DNA of 8,055 bases from an uncultured Oscillospiraceae bacterium (GCA_910588365.1 CAJUQS010000162.1:1-8055), one strand, 5' to 3'. Positions 1-5,881 are shown, counted from the stretch's first letter. Numbers and translations: made by a program. Notes: generated from the sequence alone by a model not told the origin.

Positions 1-62
1 GCTATCATTGCATTGGCAAATGGTGCAGTATAATTCGATGAGTTTTTCTTCCACAAAGTCAT
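1..62 (-). CDS. Possible 5' end of an unidentified gene running off the left edge
   Basis: On the minus strand a frame stays open from an ATG at 62-60 to the window edge. An AAGGA ribosome binding site lies five bases upstream of that ATG. An in-frame ATG at 89-87 is also possible but has its AAAGG directly abutting it. The visible residues begin MTLWKKNSSNYTAP and match no family I recognise. Only about 20 codons are visible, so the open frame alone means little; the well-placed ribosome binding site is the main support. A competing reading is the last ten codons of a plus-strand gene ending at TAA 31-33. The AT-rich composition differs from the operon that follows. Low confidence. Confidence 0.3.
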   Translation of the reverse strand, partial: MTLWKKNSSNYTAPFANAMI

Positions 63-182
63 TCTCATCCTTACTGCATCATTTGTCATCCTTTTTCTTT
101 GTTTAACTATTGATTCACACTTTGAAAAAGAAAAGAATCAAAAGAAAACTTTTGCGGCAAAACTTTGTTTTGCCTTGGCGCA

Positions 183-332
183 GTTTGAAAAATGGAAATA
201 TGACCAAGGGCGAGAAATTTTGCTGCCAGATGAAGCCGGTTTGACGCAGGAATCCTGGGTGGATTGCAAGGAAAACCGGCAATGTATGGCGGCAAAAGGG
301 CCGCCATTTGGGCGTGTTGACATTTTTCAAAC
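183..332 (+). repeat. 150-bp structured repeat, copy 1 (upstream of the opp operon)
   Basis: This element is nested in the larger palindromic region. A 12-bp perfect outer stem (183-194 with 321-332) encloses a core at 199-270. That core recurs in diverged form at 4382-4451, with TATG, GGCGAG, AAATTTT, an identical 13-mer CGCAGGAATCCTG, and GGATTnCAAG in the same order. An inner 8-bp stem (235-242/273-280, GCCGGTTT with AAACCGGC) encloses the 13-mer, and inside it AATCC (251-255) can pair with GGATT (261-265). A third stem lies at 286-293/300-307. The layout resembles a three-way junction. The strand is set by the orientation shared with copy 2; the transcribed strand is unknown. Confidence 0.6.
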
Positions 333-477
333 AAGCCCTTGTCTCCTCCGGGGTTCTGGGCCGGCCCCGGAGCCCATTCAGTCGGGCCCTTCAGCGGCGC
401 GGGTGCGCCGCTGCCAAGTCAGAACCCGGAAAACAGAGAGGCAAAGCGGATGCTTTGCCGCAAAAAGCTCTTTTTTG

Positions 478-505
478 ATTCTTTTTTCTCCCGAGAAAAA
501 AGAAT
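478..505. repeat. 13-bp perfect inverted repeat just upstream of the oppD ribosome binding site
   Basis: ATTCTTTTTTCTC (478-490) and GAGAAAAAAGAAT (493-505) are exact reverse complements separated by two bases. In RNA this would form a hairpin nine bases before the AAAGGAGG of oppD at 514-521. It may be the end of the palindromic element, or a structure affecting translation or transcription of the operon. No U-tract follows it, so it is not a canonical intrinsic terminator on the plus strand. Confidence 0.6.
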
Positions 506-526
506 GATTACCCAAAGGAGGCACCC

Positions 527-1540
527 ATGTCCGATCTATTGGAAGTGAAGAATCTGTCGGTGAGCTTCCGCACGCCCCAGGGGGAGCTGGAGGCGGTACG
601 GGACGTATCCTTTTCCGTCCGGGCCGGTGAGGTGCTGGCCATTGTGGGGGAGTCGGGCTGCGGCAAGAGCGTACTGTGCAGGTCCATCATGAAGCTGCTG
701 CCCCGGGACGCGTGGATCAAGGGCGGGACCGTCCTGGCGGATGGGACGGACATCACCGCCTTCGGCCAGCGGGAGATGGAGCGTCTGCGGGGCCGGCTGT
801 TCTCCATGGTGCTCCAGGACCCCATGACCGCCCTGACCCCCACCATCCCCATTGGAAAGCAGATCGCCGAGGCGGTCCGCGTCCACCAGCCCAGGCTCTC
901 CCGCCAGGCGGTCCGCCGCCGGGTGCTGGAGCTGCTGGAGCTGGTGGGCATCGACCGGCCGGAGGACCGTTGCGGCCTCTGCCCCCACAGCTTCTCCGGC
1001 GGACTGCGCCAGCGGGTGGTGATGTCCATTGCCCTGGCCTCGGGCCCCAAGCTGCTCTTTGCCGACGAGCCCACCACGGCCCTGGACGTAACTGTCCAGG
1101 CCCAGATCCTGGATCTGCTCCGGGACGTTCAGGCCCGCCTGGGCACGGCCGCGGTCCTGGTGACCCACGATCTGGGGGTAGTGGCCCGGGCGGCGGACCG
1201 GGTGGCGGTGATGTACGCGGGCAAAATCGTGGAGACCGGCACGGTGGAGGAGATCTTCTACGATCCCCGCCACCCCTACACCTGGGGCCTGCTGCGCTCC
1301 CTTCCCGCCCGGGCCAGACAGGGGGAGCCCCTCTACACCATCCCCGGTATGCCCCCCGCCCTCATCGATCCGCCCATGGGGGACGCCTTTGCCTGCCGCA
1401 ACGAGTACGCCCTCGCCATCGACTACCAGCAGGCGCCCCCCATGTTTCCCGTCAGCGATACCCACTTCGCGGCCACCTGGCTGCTGGACCCCCGGGCCCC
1501 GAGGATCGCGCCGCCGGTGGGAGGAGGTTTCCATGGCTGA
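527..1540 (+). CDS. oppD: Oligopeptide-type ABC transporter ATP-binding protein (OppD/AmiE-like)
   Basis: One of two ATPase subunits that would power uptake of peptides, or a related substrate, through the OppB/OppC channel; cytoplasmic face of the membrane. The 337-residue product has Walker A GESGCGKS (41-48), the Q-loop glutamine in VLQDP (97), signature FSGGLRQRV (156-164), Walker B LLFADEP (176-182) and the H-loop histidine in VTHD (214). The family C-terminal extension follows: RHPYTWGLL (248-256), then IPGMPP. The later segment GDAFACRNEYALAIDY (285-300) and HFAATWLL (313-320) lack the four cysteines that bind an iron-sulfur cluster in many DppD-type proteins; from memory, Gram-positive OppD/AmiE proteins share this cysteine-free form. 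The start is set by AAAGGAGG at 514-521, five bases upstream. Its stop overlaps the next gene by 8 bases. Peptide specificity is inferred; nickel or other substrates cannot be excluded. Confidence 0.9.
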   Translation: MSDLLEVKNLSVSFRTPQGELEAVRDVSFSVRAGEVLAIVGESGCGKSVLCRSIMKLLPRDAWIKGGTVLADGTDITAFGQREMERLRGRLFSMVLQDPMTALTPTIPIGKQIAEAVRVHQPRLSRQAVRRRVLELLELVGIDRPEDRCGLCPHSFSGGLRQRVVMSIALASGPKLLFADEPTTALDVTVQAQILDLLRDVQARLGTAAVLVTHDLGVVARAADRVAVMYAGKIVETGTVEEIFYDPRHPYTWGLLRSLPARARQGEPLYTIPGMPPALIDPPMGDAFACRNEYALAIDYQQAPPMFPVSDTHFAATWLLDPRAPRIAPPVGGGFHG

Positions 1541-2432
1541 CATTCTCCTGGATATCCAGCATCTGACCCGCCGCTTCCGGCTGGGCCGGACCGCGTCCCT
1601 TCTGGCGGTGGACGATCTCTCCCTCCAGATCCACCGGGGGGAGATCTTCGGCCTGGTGGGGGAGTCCGGATCCGGCAAGTCCACGGCGGCCCGGTGCGTC
1701 ATGAATATCTGCCGCCCCTCCGCCGGGAAGGTCCTCTACCGGGGCGTCGACATCTGGAATCCCCGGGAGTTCCGGGCCAACCGGACCATGCTGCAGACCT
1801 CCCGGCAGCTCATCTTCCAGGACTCCGCCTCCAGCCTGGACCCCCGCATGACCGCGGCGGAGATCATCGCCGAGCCCATGGAGATCCACCGCGTCCGGCC
1901 GCCCCGGGGATCCCTCCGGGAGGAGGCGGCCTTCCAGCTGCGCTACGTGGGCCTGGAGCCCGGGTGTCTGGACAAGTACCCCGGCCAGCTCTCCGGCGGC
2001 CAGCGCCAGCGGGTGGCTATCGCCCGGGCGCTGTGCATGGAGCCGGAGCTGCTGGTGGCGGACGAGCCCATCGCCTCCCTGGACGTGTCCATCCAGGCCC
2101 AGATCATCAACCTGTTCCAGCACCTGCAGGCGGAGCACGGCTTCTCCATCCTCTTCATCGCCCACGATCTGGCGGTGGTGCGCTACCTGTGCAGCCGGGT
2201 GGGGGTGCTCTGCCGGGGGCGGCTGGTGGAGCTGGCCCCCACCGGGGAGCTGTTCGACAATCCCGTGCACCCCTACACCCGCTCCCTGCTCTCCGCCATC
2301 CCCATCCCGGACCCCCGGCTGGAGCGGGCCAGGGTGCTGACACCCTTTGAGCCCGACGGGTTTGACCGGGCGGGGGAGCTGGCCGAGGTTTCCCCGGGAC
2401 ATCTGGTATTGCAGGGAGGAGGCGGCGTATGA
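1533..2432 (+). CDS. oppF: Oligopeptide-type ABC transporter ATP-binding protein (OppF-like)
   Basis: Second ATPase of the transporter, expected to pair with the upstream OppD-like protein as a heterodimer. The 299-residue product has Walker A GESGSGKS (43-50), the Q-loop glutamine in IFQD (96), signature LSGGQRQRV (153-161), Walker B LLVADEP (173-179) and the H-loop histidine in IAHD (211). Then comes the typical OppF ending HPYTRSLLSAIPIPDP (246-261) and EVSPGHLVL. The open frame extends upstream to 1389, but the ATG at 1533 is the credible start: it has GGGAGGAGG at 1519-1527 five bases before it, and family similarity begins there (MADILLDIQHL). The extra upstream codons are an out-of-frame reading of oppD. 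It overlaps oppD by 8 bases and oppB by 4 (ATGA), so translational coupling is likely. The length is slightly short for the family, but nothing essential is missing. Confidence 0.9.
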   Translation: MADILLDIQHLTRRFRLGRTASLLAVDDLSLQIHRGEIFGLVGESGSGKSTAARCVMNICRPSAGKVLYRGVDIWNPREFRANRTMLQTSRQLIFQDSASSLDPRMTAAEIIAEPMEIHRVRPPRGSLREEAAFQLRYVGLEPGCLDKYPGQLSGGQRQRVAIARALCMEPELLVADEPIASLDVSIQAQIINLFQHLQAEHGFSILFIAHDLAVVRYLCSRVGVLCRGRLVELAPTGELFDNPVHPYTRSLLSAIPIPDPRLERARVLTPFEPDGFDRAGELAEVSPGHLVLQGGGGV

Positions 2433-3430
2433 CCCGGAAAAATCCCCTTTTCTACTACGCCCGGAAGCTGGCGCTGTTCCTTCTGAGCGTCTTCGTGCTG
2501 TCCGCGGCGGTGTTCTACATCTCCCGTCTGGCACCCGGCGACCCCCTGGTGTCCTACTACGGCGACCGGGCGGAGAAGCTCACGGTCCAGGAGAGGCAGC
2601 GGGCGGAGGAGCGGCTGGGACTCCGCGATCCCATCCACGTCCAGTATGTCCGCTGGCTGGAGGGGGCTTTGCGGGGGGACTTTGGCATCTCCTATAAATA
2701 TAAGATGGATGTGACGGAGGTCATCGCCGGGCGCGCGGGCAACACGCTGATTCTGGGCGGGACCGCCTTTGCGCTGATCTTTGCCGGGGCCCTGGCTTTG
2801 GGGGTGGTGTGCGCCTGGTACGAGGACCGCTGGCCGGACCGGCTGCTGTGCCGGGTGGGCACGATCATCAGCTGCGTCCCGGAGTTCTGGCTGTCCCTGG
2901 TGCTGATTCTGGTGTTCTCCGTCTCCCTGCGCTGGCTGCCCAGCAGCGGGGCCTACTCCATCGGGAGCGCCGGCAGCGTCCCGGACCGGCTGGTCCACCT
3001 GATTCTGCCCCTGACGGTGACGGTGCTGGGCCACCTGTGGTACTACGCCTACCTCGTCCGCAGCAAGCTGCTGGAGGAGGTCCGCTCGGACTACGTCCTG
3101 CTGGCCAAGAGCAAGGGCCTCACCCGGCGCTCGGTCCTGCTGGGCCACTGCCTGCGCAGTACCATCCCCACCTATCTCAGCCTCATGGCGATCTCCGTGC
3201 CCCACATCCTGGGGGGCACCTACATTGTGGAGGCGGTGTTCTCCTACCCCGGCCTGGGCACCCTCTCCTACGAGAGCGCCCGCTACCAGGACTACAACCT
3301 GCTGATGCTGCTGTGCCTGCTGTCGGGCTCGGTGGTCATCCTGTGCAGCATCCTCGCCCGGATCATCGGCGAGCGCATGGATCCCCGGCTGGGGGAGGCG
3401 GAGGGATGGGAGGCGGCGGAGTATGAGTGA
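2429..3430 (+). CDS. oppB: Peptide-type ABC transporter permease (OppB/DppB-like)
   Basis: Integral membrane permease forming half of the translocation channel. The 333-residue product starts with a membrane segment at about 13-32, then the extracytoplasmic part characteristic of this family: APGDP (35-39), a helix ending ERLGLRDPIHVQY (61-73) and a GDFGIS motif (83-88). Further membrane segments lie at about 107-130, 145-168, 187-210, 246-268 and 289-313. The cytoplasmic EAA loop that contacts the ATPases is at about 216-244 (EEVRSDYVLLAKSKGLTRRS region). FSYPGLG (271-277) is a typical OppB motif. The ATG overlaps the oppF stop in an ATGA arrangement, with AGGAGG six bases upstream. The final acidic residues (EAEGWEAAEYE) form a short cytoplasmic tail. 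Confidence 0.9.
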   Translation: MTRKNPLFYYARKLALFLLSVFVLSAAVFYISRLAPGDPLVSYYGDRAEKLTVQERQRAEERLGLRDPIHVQYVRWLEGALRGDFGISYKYKMDVTEVIAGRAGNTLILGGTAFALIFAGALALGVVCAWYEDRWPDRLLCRVGTIISCVPEFWLSLVLILVFSVSLRWLPSSGAYSIGSAGSVPDRLVHLILPLTVTVLGHLWYYAYLVRSKLLEEVRSDYVLLAKSKGLTRRSVLLGHCLRSTIPTYLSLMAISVPHILGGTYIVEAVFSYPGLGTLSYESARYQDYNLLMLLCLLSGSVVILCSILARIIGERMDPRLGEAEGWEAAEYE

Positions 3431-4307
3431 GGCGCCCTTCACCCGGGTGGGCGTCCGGCCCATCCCCCCGCCCCGGCTGAAAACGCGGCCCTGGTATGAG
3501 GGCCGGCCGGTCCTCTCCTGCGCGGTCCTGGCCGTCATCCTCCTGGGCTGTCTGTTCTGCGGGGCGTTCATCCCCAAGGATCCCGCCTACATGGACCTCT
3601 ACCACGCCAGCACGCCGCCCGGCGGCGGATTCTGGCTGGGGACGGACGCCATGGGCCGTGACATCTTCTCCATGATCTGGTACGGCGGGCGGATCTCCCT
3701 GGCCATCGGCTTTCTGTCCACGCTGGTTTCCACGCTGCTGGCCGTTCTCTTCGGCGCGGCCAGCGGTCTGTCGCCCCGGTGGCTGGACGGGCTGCTGATG
3801 CGCCTGACGGAGATCTTCCTGAGCATCCCCTCCCTGCTGCTGATTGTCCTGCTCCAGGCTGTCTGGGGCAAGGCCGGTGTGATCAGCCTCTCCCTGGTCA
3901 TCGGCGCCACCAGCTGGACGGGCGTGGCCAAGGTGGTCCGCACGGAGGTCCGCCAGCTCCGCTCCTGCGGGTATGTCATCGCGGCCCGGTGCATGGGGGC
4001 CGGCTTTTTCCGCATCCTCCGGCGGCACCTGCTCCCCAACTTCCTCTCCTCCATCCTGTTCATGGTGGTGATGAACGTCCGGGGCACCATTGCGGCGGAG
4101 TCCACCCTGAGTTTTCTGGGGTTGGGCCTGCCCCTGGAGGTCATCAGCTGGGGCAGTATGCTCTCCCTGTCGGAGAAGGCGCTGCTGTCCGGGGCCTGGT
4201 GGGTCATTCTTCCGCCGGGGATCGTCCTGGTGGTCACGATGGTGTGTCTGACCGACATCGGCAATTACCTGCGCCGCGCCGCCGGCCGGCGGGCCAGCAA
4301 CCTGTGA
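3423..4307 (+). CDS. oppC: Peptide-type ABC transporter permease (OppC/DppC-like)
   Basis: Second channel-forming permease, partner of the OppB-like protein. The 294-residue product has a proline-rich cytoplasmic start, a first membrane segment at about 30-50, and the diagnostic LGTDAMGRDIFS motif (72-83). Further hydrophobic segments lie at about 91-115, 131-148, 151-168, 208-224 and 256-277. The EAA loop spans about 173-206 (VRTEVRQLRSCGYVIAARCMG region), and ESTLSFLGLGL (226-236) is a family hallmark. The start overlaps the oppB stop by 8 bases, with GGGAGG at 3408-3413. It is the last gene of the operon and is followed 13 bases later by a GC-rich hairpin. No substrate-binding protein gene follows or precedes within the window, so the receptor must be encoded elsewhere. 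Peptide specificity is inferred from family only. Confidence 0.9.
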   Translation: MSEAPFTRVGVRPIPPPRLKTRPWYEGRPVLSCAVLAVILLGCLFCGAFIPKDPAYMDLYHASTPPGGGFWLGTDAMGRDIFSMIWYGGRISLAIGFLSTLVSTLLAVLFGAASGLSPRWLDGLLMRLTEIFLSIPSLLLIVLLQAVWGKAGVISLSLVIGATSWTGVAKVVRTEVRQLRSCGYVIAARCMGAGFFRILRRHLLPNFLSSILFMVVMNVRGTIAAESTLSFLGLGLPLEVISWGSMLSLSEKALLSGAWWVILPPGIVLVVTMVCLTDIGNYLRRAAGRRASNL

Positions 4308-4320
4308 GAAAACGAAAGAT

Positions 4321-4357
4321 CCGGCGGGGCGCGTCTGCGCCCCGCCGGCTTCTCTTT
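4321..4357 (+). terminator. Intrinsic-type terminator of the opp operon
   Basis: CCGGCGGGGCGC (4321-4332) and GCGCCCCGCCGG (4337-4348) form a perfect 12-bp stem with a four-base loop (GTCT), starting 13 bases after the oppC stop. The trailing stretch CTTCTCTTT is pyrimidine-rich rather than a clean T-run, so efficiency is uncertain. The stem strength and position make a transcription end here likely. Confidence 0.7.
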
Positions 4358-4365
4358 AGACGTTA

Positions 4366-4512
4366 TACCAATCGGTGAGGGTATGCAGATTGGCGAGGGA
4401 AATTTTTTCCTGGCAAGGAAGAAACTCGCAGGAATCCTGTCGGATTTCAAGCGTTTCTGACGCAGACAGACGAACACTTTTCCGTCAGGATGCCTGCCGG
4501 CGCCTATTGGTA
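4366..4512 (+). repeat. 150-bp structured repeat, copy 2 (downstream of the opp operon)
   Basis: This is a diverged homologue of the element at 183-332, in the same orientation. The core 4382-4451 carries TATG (4382), GGCGAG (4392), AAATTTT, CGCAGGAATCCTG (4427-4439) and GGATTTCAAG in the same order and spacing as copy 1. The outer stem is TACCAAT (4366-4372) with ATTGGTA (4506-4512). It is unrelated in sequence to copy 1's outer stem, yet sits at the same offset: 16 bases from arm start to TATG in both copies, and 61-62 bases from the end of the core to the end of the 3' arm. The inner stem AGAAAC (4420-4425) with GTTTCT (4453-4458) likewise replaces copy 1's GCCGGTTT/AAACCGGC. AATCC/GGATT (4433-4437/4442-4446) pairs in both. 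A weaker GACG/CGTC pairing (4459-4462/4483-4486) could be the third stem. Confidence 0.55.
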
Positions 4513-4520
4513 CAGCTTCT

Positions 4521-4680
4521 TATAGCAAACTTCAGAATTCGTGACAAAAAAGGAGGGGAGGGCAAAGTGTGCAGGGCAAGGCAGAGGACGCAGGCGGGCT
4601 GACGCCCGTCAAGGACGACAACACAGCCATGCACACTTTGTACCTGCGAACTTTTGCCAGGAATTCTGATGATTGCTATA
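4521..4680. repeat. 160-bp element with ~52-bp imperfect terminal inverted repeats
   Basis: The left arm (4521-4573) and the reverse complement of the right arm (4630-4680) align nearly end to end. TATAGCAAACTTCAGAATTC (4521-4540) matches with two mismatches, then TGACAAAA against TGGCAAAA, then a perfect CAAAGTGTGCA (4563-4573, pairing 4630-4640). The central 56 bases hold a small stem, GGCGGGC/GCCCGTC (4593-4599/4604-4610), with a TGAC loop. It lies nine bases after structured repeat copy 2 and ten bases past the stop of the minus-strand IIC gene. There it could end that gene's transcript, or simply be an inserted MITE-like repeat. No open frame in it looks real. Confidence 0.6.
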
Positions 4681-4690
4681 GATTGCTGCA

Positions 4691-5797
4691 TCACTCCAGG
4701 GTCAGATCCCCCTCCTTGATCCAGCCGATTCTCCGCAGGAGCAGGCCAAAGGCCCAGCTCAGCACCGCCGGGAGGACGAAGGAGATGAGGACCAGCCCCA
4801 CCCAGTCCATGGTCCCCGGCGTGATGGCGGCCGCGCCGTTGGCGACGGCCTGCTCGCTGGGGGAGACCCACCCGGTCCACACGCCCAGCTGGCCGCACAG
4901 GCCGCAGGTGCCCATGCCGGAGTTGATGGCCGCGCCGTTCATCTCCAGGCGGAACAGGCACGTGGCGATAGGCCCGGTGATGGCGGAGGCCAGGGTGGGC
5001 GGAATCCAGATCCGGGGGTTCCGCACGATGTTGGGCATCTGCAGCATGGAGGTGCCGATGCCCTGGCTCACCAGACCGCCCACGCCGTTCTCCCGGAAGC
5101 TCATCACGGCAAAGCCCACCATCTGGGCGCAGCAGCCGGCCACCGCCGCGCCGCCGGCCAGACCCGTGAGCCCCAGCACGGAGCAGATGGCGGCGGAGGA
5201 GATGGGCAGGGTGAGGGCGACGCCCACCAGGACCGACACCAGAATACCCATCCAGAAGGGCTGGAGGTCCGTGGCCCGCATGATGAGCTGGCCGAAGGCG
5301 CTGGCGGCGGAGCCGATGGGGGGAGCGATGATCCAGGCCGCGCCGATGCCCACCAGGGTGGTGACGATGGGGGTGACCAGGATATCCACCTTGGTCTCCT
5401 TGCTGACGGCCTTGCCGCACTCGGCGGCGATGATGGCCACAAACAGCACCGCCAGGGGCCCGCCGGCCTTGCCCAGCGCGTTGCAGGCGTAGCCAACCGT
5501 CGCCAGGGAGAAGAGCACCAGGGGCGGGGCCTGCAGGGCGTAGCCGATGGCCACGGCCATGGCCGCGCCGCTCATGAAGGAGGCCATGCCGCCGATGGTA
5601 TAGCCCACCTCATTGATGGTGATGATTTGGGCGGTGAGGAAGCCGATGTGGAACTGGGTGCCCAGGGTGTTGAGGATGGTGCCGATGAGCAGGGAGCAGA
5701 ACAGGCCCTGGGCCATGGCCCCCAGGGCGTCGATGCCGTACCGTCTGGCGGACAGCACGATGTTCTTGCGCTTGAGAAACGCCGTGAAATTTTCCAT
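4691..5797 (-). CDS. PfoR-like PTS transporter subunit IIC (PTS_EIIC_2 family membrane protein)
   Basis: A 368-residue polytopic membrane protein of the stand-alone PTS IIC family to which Clostridium perfringens PfoR belongs. Family assignment rests on the overall glycine/alanine-rich membrane pattern and on the C-terminal block NIVRNPRIWIPPTLASAI (256-273) followed by GMGTCGLCGQ (294-303). About ten hydrophobic segments are visible, for example 24-45, 52-72, 74-92, 94-125, 138-158, 181-206, 207-230, 268-282 and 331-355. No phosphorylatable IIA or IIB domain is fused or adjacent, so if it transports a sugar it needs partners from elsewhere; PfoR itself was named as a regulator, so the role is uncertain. 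The start is supported by an AAAAGG-type site about nine bases upstream and by nearby promoter and operator signals. It is convergent with the opp operon. Confidence 0.85.
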   Translation of the reverse strand: MENFTAFLKRKNIVLSARRYGIDALGAMAQGLFCSLLIGTILNTLGTQFHIGFLTAQIITINEVGYTIGGMASFMSGAAMAVAIGYALQAPPLVLFSLATVGYACNALGKAGGPLAVLFVAIIAAECGKAVSKETKVDILVTPIVTTLVGIGAAWIIAPPIGSAASAFGQLIMRATDLQPFWMGILVSVLVGVALTLPISSAAICSVLGLTGLAGGAAVAGCCAQMVGFAVMSFRENGVGGLVSQGIGTSMLQMPNIVRNPRIWIPPTLASAITGPIATCLFRLEMNGAAINSGMGTCGLCGQLGVWTGWVSPSEQAVANGAAAITPGTMDWVGLVLISFVLPAVLSWAFGLLLRRIGWIKEGDLTLE

Positions 5798-5822
5798 CTC
5801 TATGTACCTTTTCCTGTAGTCT

Positions 5823-5846
5823 AGCTAGGTGTCATGACACATAGCT
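5823..5846 (-). promoter_or_regulatory. 24-bp near-perfect palindrome, probable operator of the IIC gene
   Basis: The perfect 12-bp palindrome GTGTCATGACAC (5829-5840) is extended by AGCTA (5823-5827) and TAGCT (5842-5846), with one mismatched pair between. The -10 box of the minus-strand promoter ends at 5854, so the predicted transcript start (about 5847) falls at the edge of this palindrome. That is where a repressor would block initiation or early elongation. The binding protein is unknown. A leader hairpin in the mRNA is the alternative reading. Confidence 0.6.
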
Positions 5847-5853
5847 CAGCCCT

Positions 5854-5881
5854 ATTGTAGCCGTTTTTCCCAATTTGTCAA
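5854..5881 (-). promoter_or_regulatory. Sigma-A type promoter for the PTS IIC gene
   Basis: Reading the minus strand, the -35 is TTGACA (complement of 5876-5881) and the -10 is TACAAT (complement of 5854-5859), with a 16-base spacer. It lies about 57 bases upstream of the IIC start codon, with the palindromic probable operator between. Confidence 0.7.

Larger units (their letters stand above)
125..505. repeat. Palindrome-rich element with terminal inverted repeats (MITE-like or structured leader)
   Basis: This is the only notable content of the gene-free stretch 95-526. The ends are imperfect inverted repeats: 135-174 reads GAATCAAAAG then CTTTTGCGGCAAA, and the reverse complement of 440-481 gives GAATCAAAAA, CTTTTTGCGGCAAAG. 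Each arm contains its own hairpin (156-163/167-174 and 440-447/452-459, both 8 bp). Inside are further perfect stems: 183-194/321-332, 235-242/273-280, 286-293/300-307, 346-353/365-372 and 393-400/405-412. The right edge continues into a 13-bp perfect palindrome (478-490/493-505). That palindrome stops nine bases before the oppD ribosome binding site, so this sequence would form the operon's 5' leader if transcription starts upstream. It could be a non-autonomous mobile repeat or a structured RNA; no transposase gene is seen. Confidence 0.6.

Noticed and set aside
1..33. Ten-codon 3' end of a plus-strand gene (…AIIALANGAV, stop at 31-33)
   Set aside because: Too short to assess; kept only as the alternative to the minus-strand partial frame, which at least has a placed ribosome binding site.
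8..34. TTGCAT and TATAAT near the left edge as a promoter
   Set aside because: The spacing is only 15 bases with a poor -35, and the TATAAT overlaps a possible stop codon or coding sequence.
317..345. TTGACA at 317-322 as a promoter -35 for the opp operon
   Set aside because: The sequence 17 bases downstream (TGTCTC) is not a -10 box, and the hexamer overlaps the 3' arm of the structured repeat.
125..505. CRISPR array or integron attC-like array in the leader region
   Set aside because: The palindromes differ from each other in sequence and spacing; there are no regularly spaced identical repeats and no cas or integrase genes.
175..507. Open frame of 110 codons on the plus strand upstream of oppD
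   Set aside because: It starts at TTG with no ribosome binding site and runs straight through the terminal repeats and hairpins of the palindromic element; the product has no protein-like pattern.
1389..1532. N-terminal extension of the OppF-like protein
   Set aside because: These codons overlap oppD in another frame and are rich in S, P and T; the family start and an excellent ribosome binding site are at 1533.
2273..3577. Long minus-strand open frame (434 codons) opposite oppF, oppB and oppC
   Set aside because: It lies antisense to three clear transporter genes in GC-rich DNA, where long antisense frames are expected; its translation is rich in Q, G, P, H and R without motifs. The same applies to the frames at 536-1702, 1452-2534 and 3363-4028 on the minus strand.
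4375..4602. Small plus-strand open frame between oppC and the IIC gene
   Set aside because: No ribosome binding site; it covers two repeat elements and its product is low-information, with many charged residues and cysteines.
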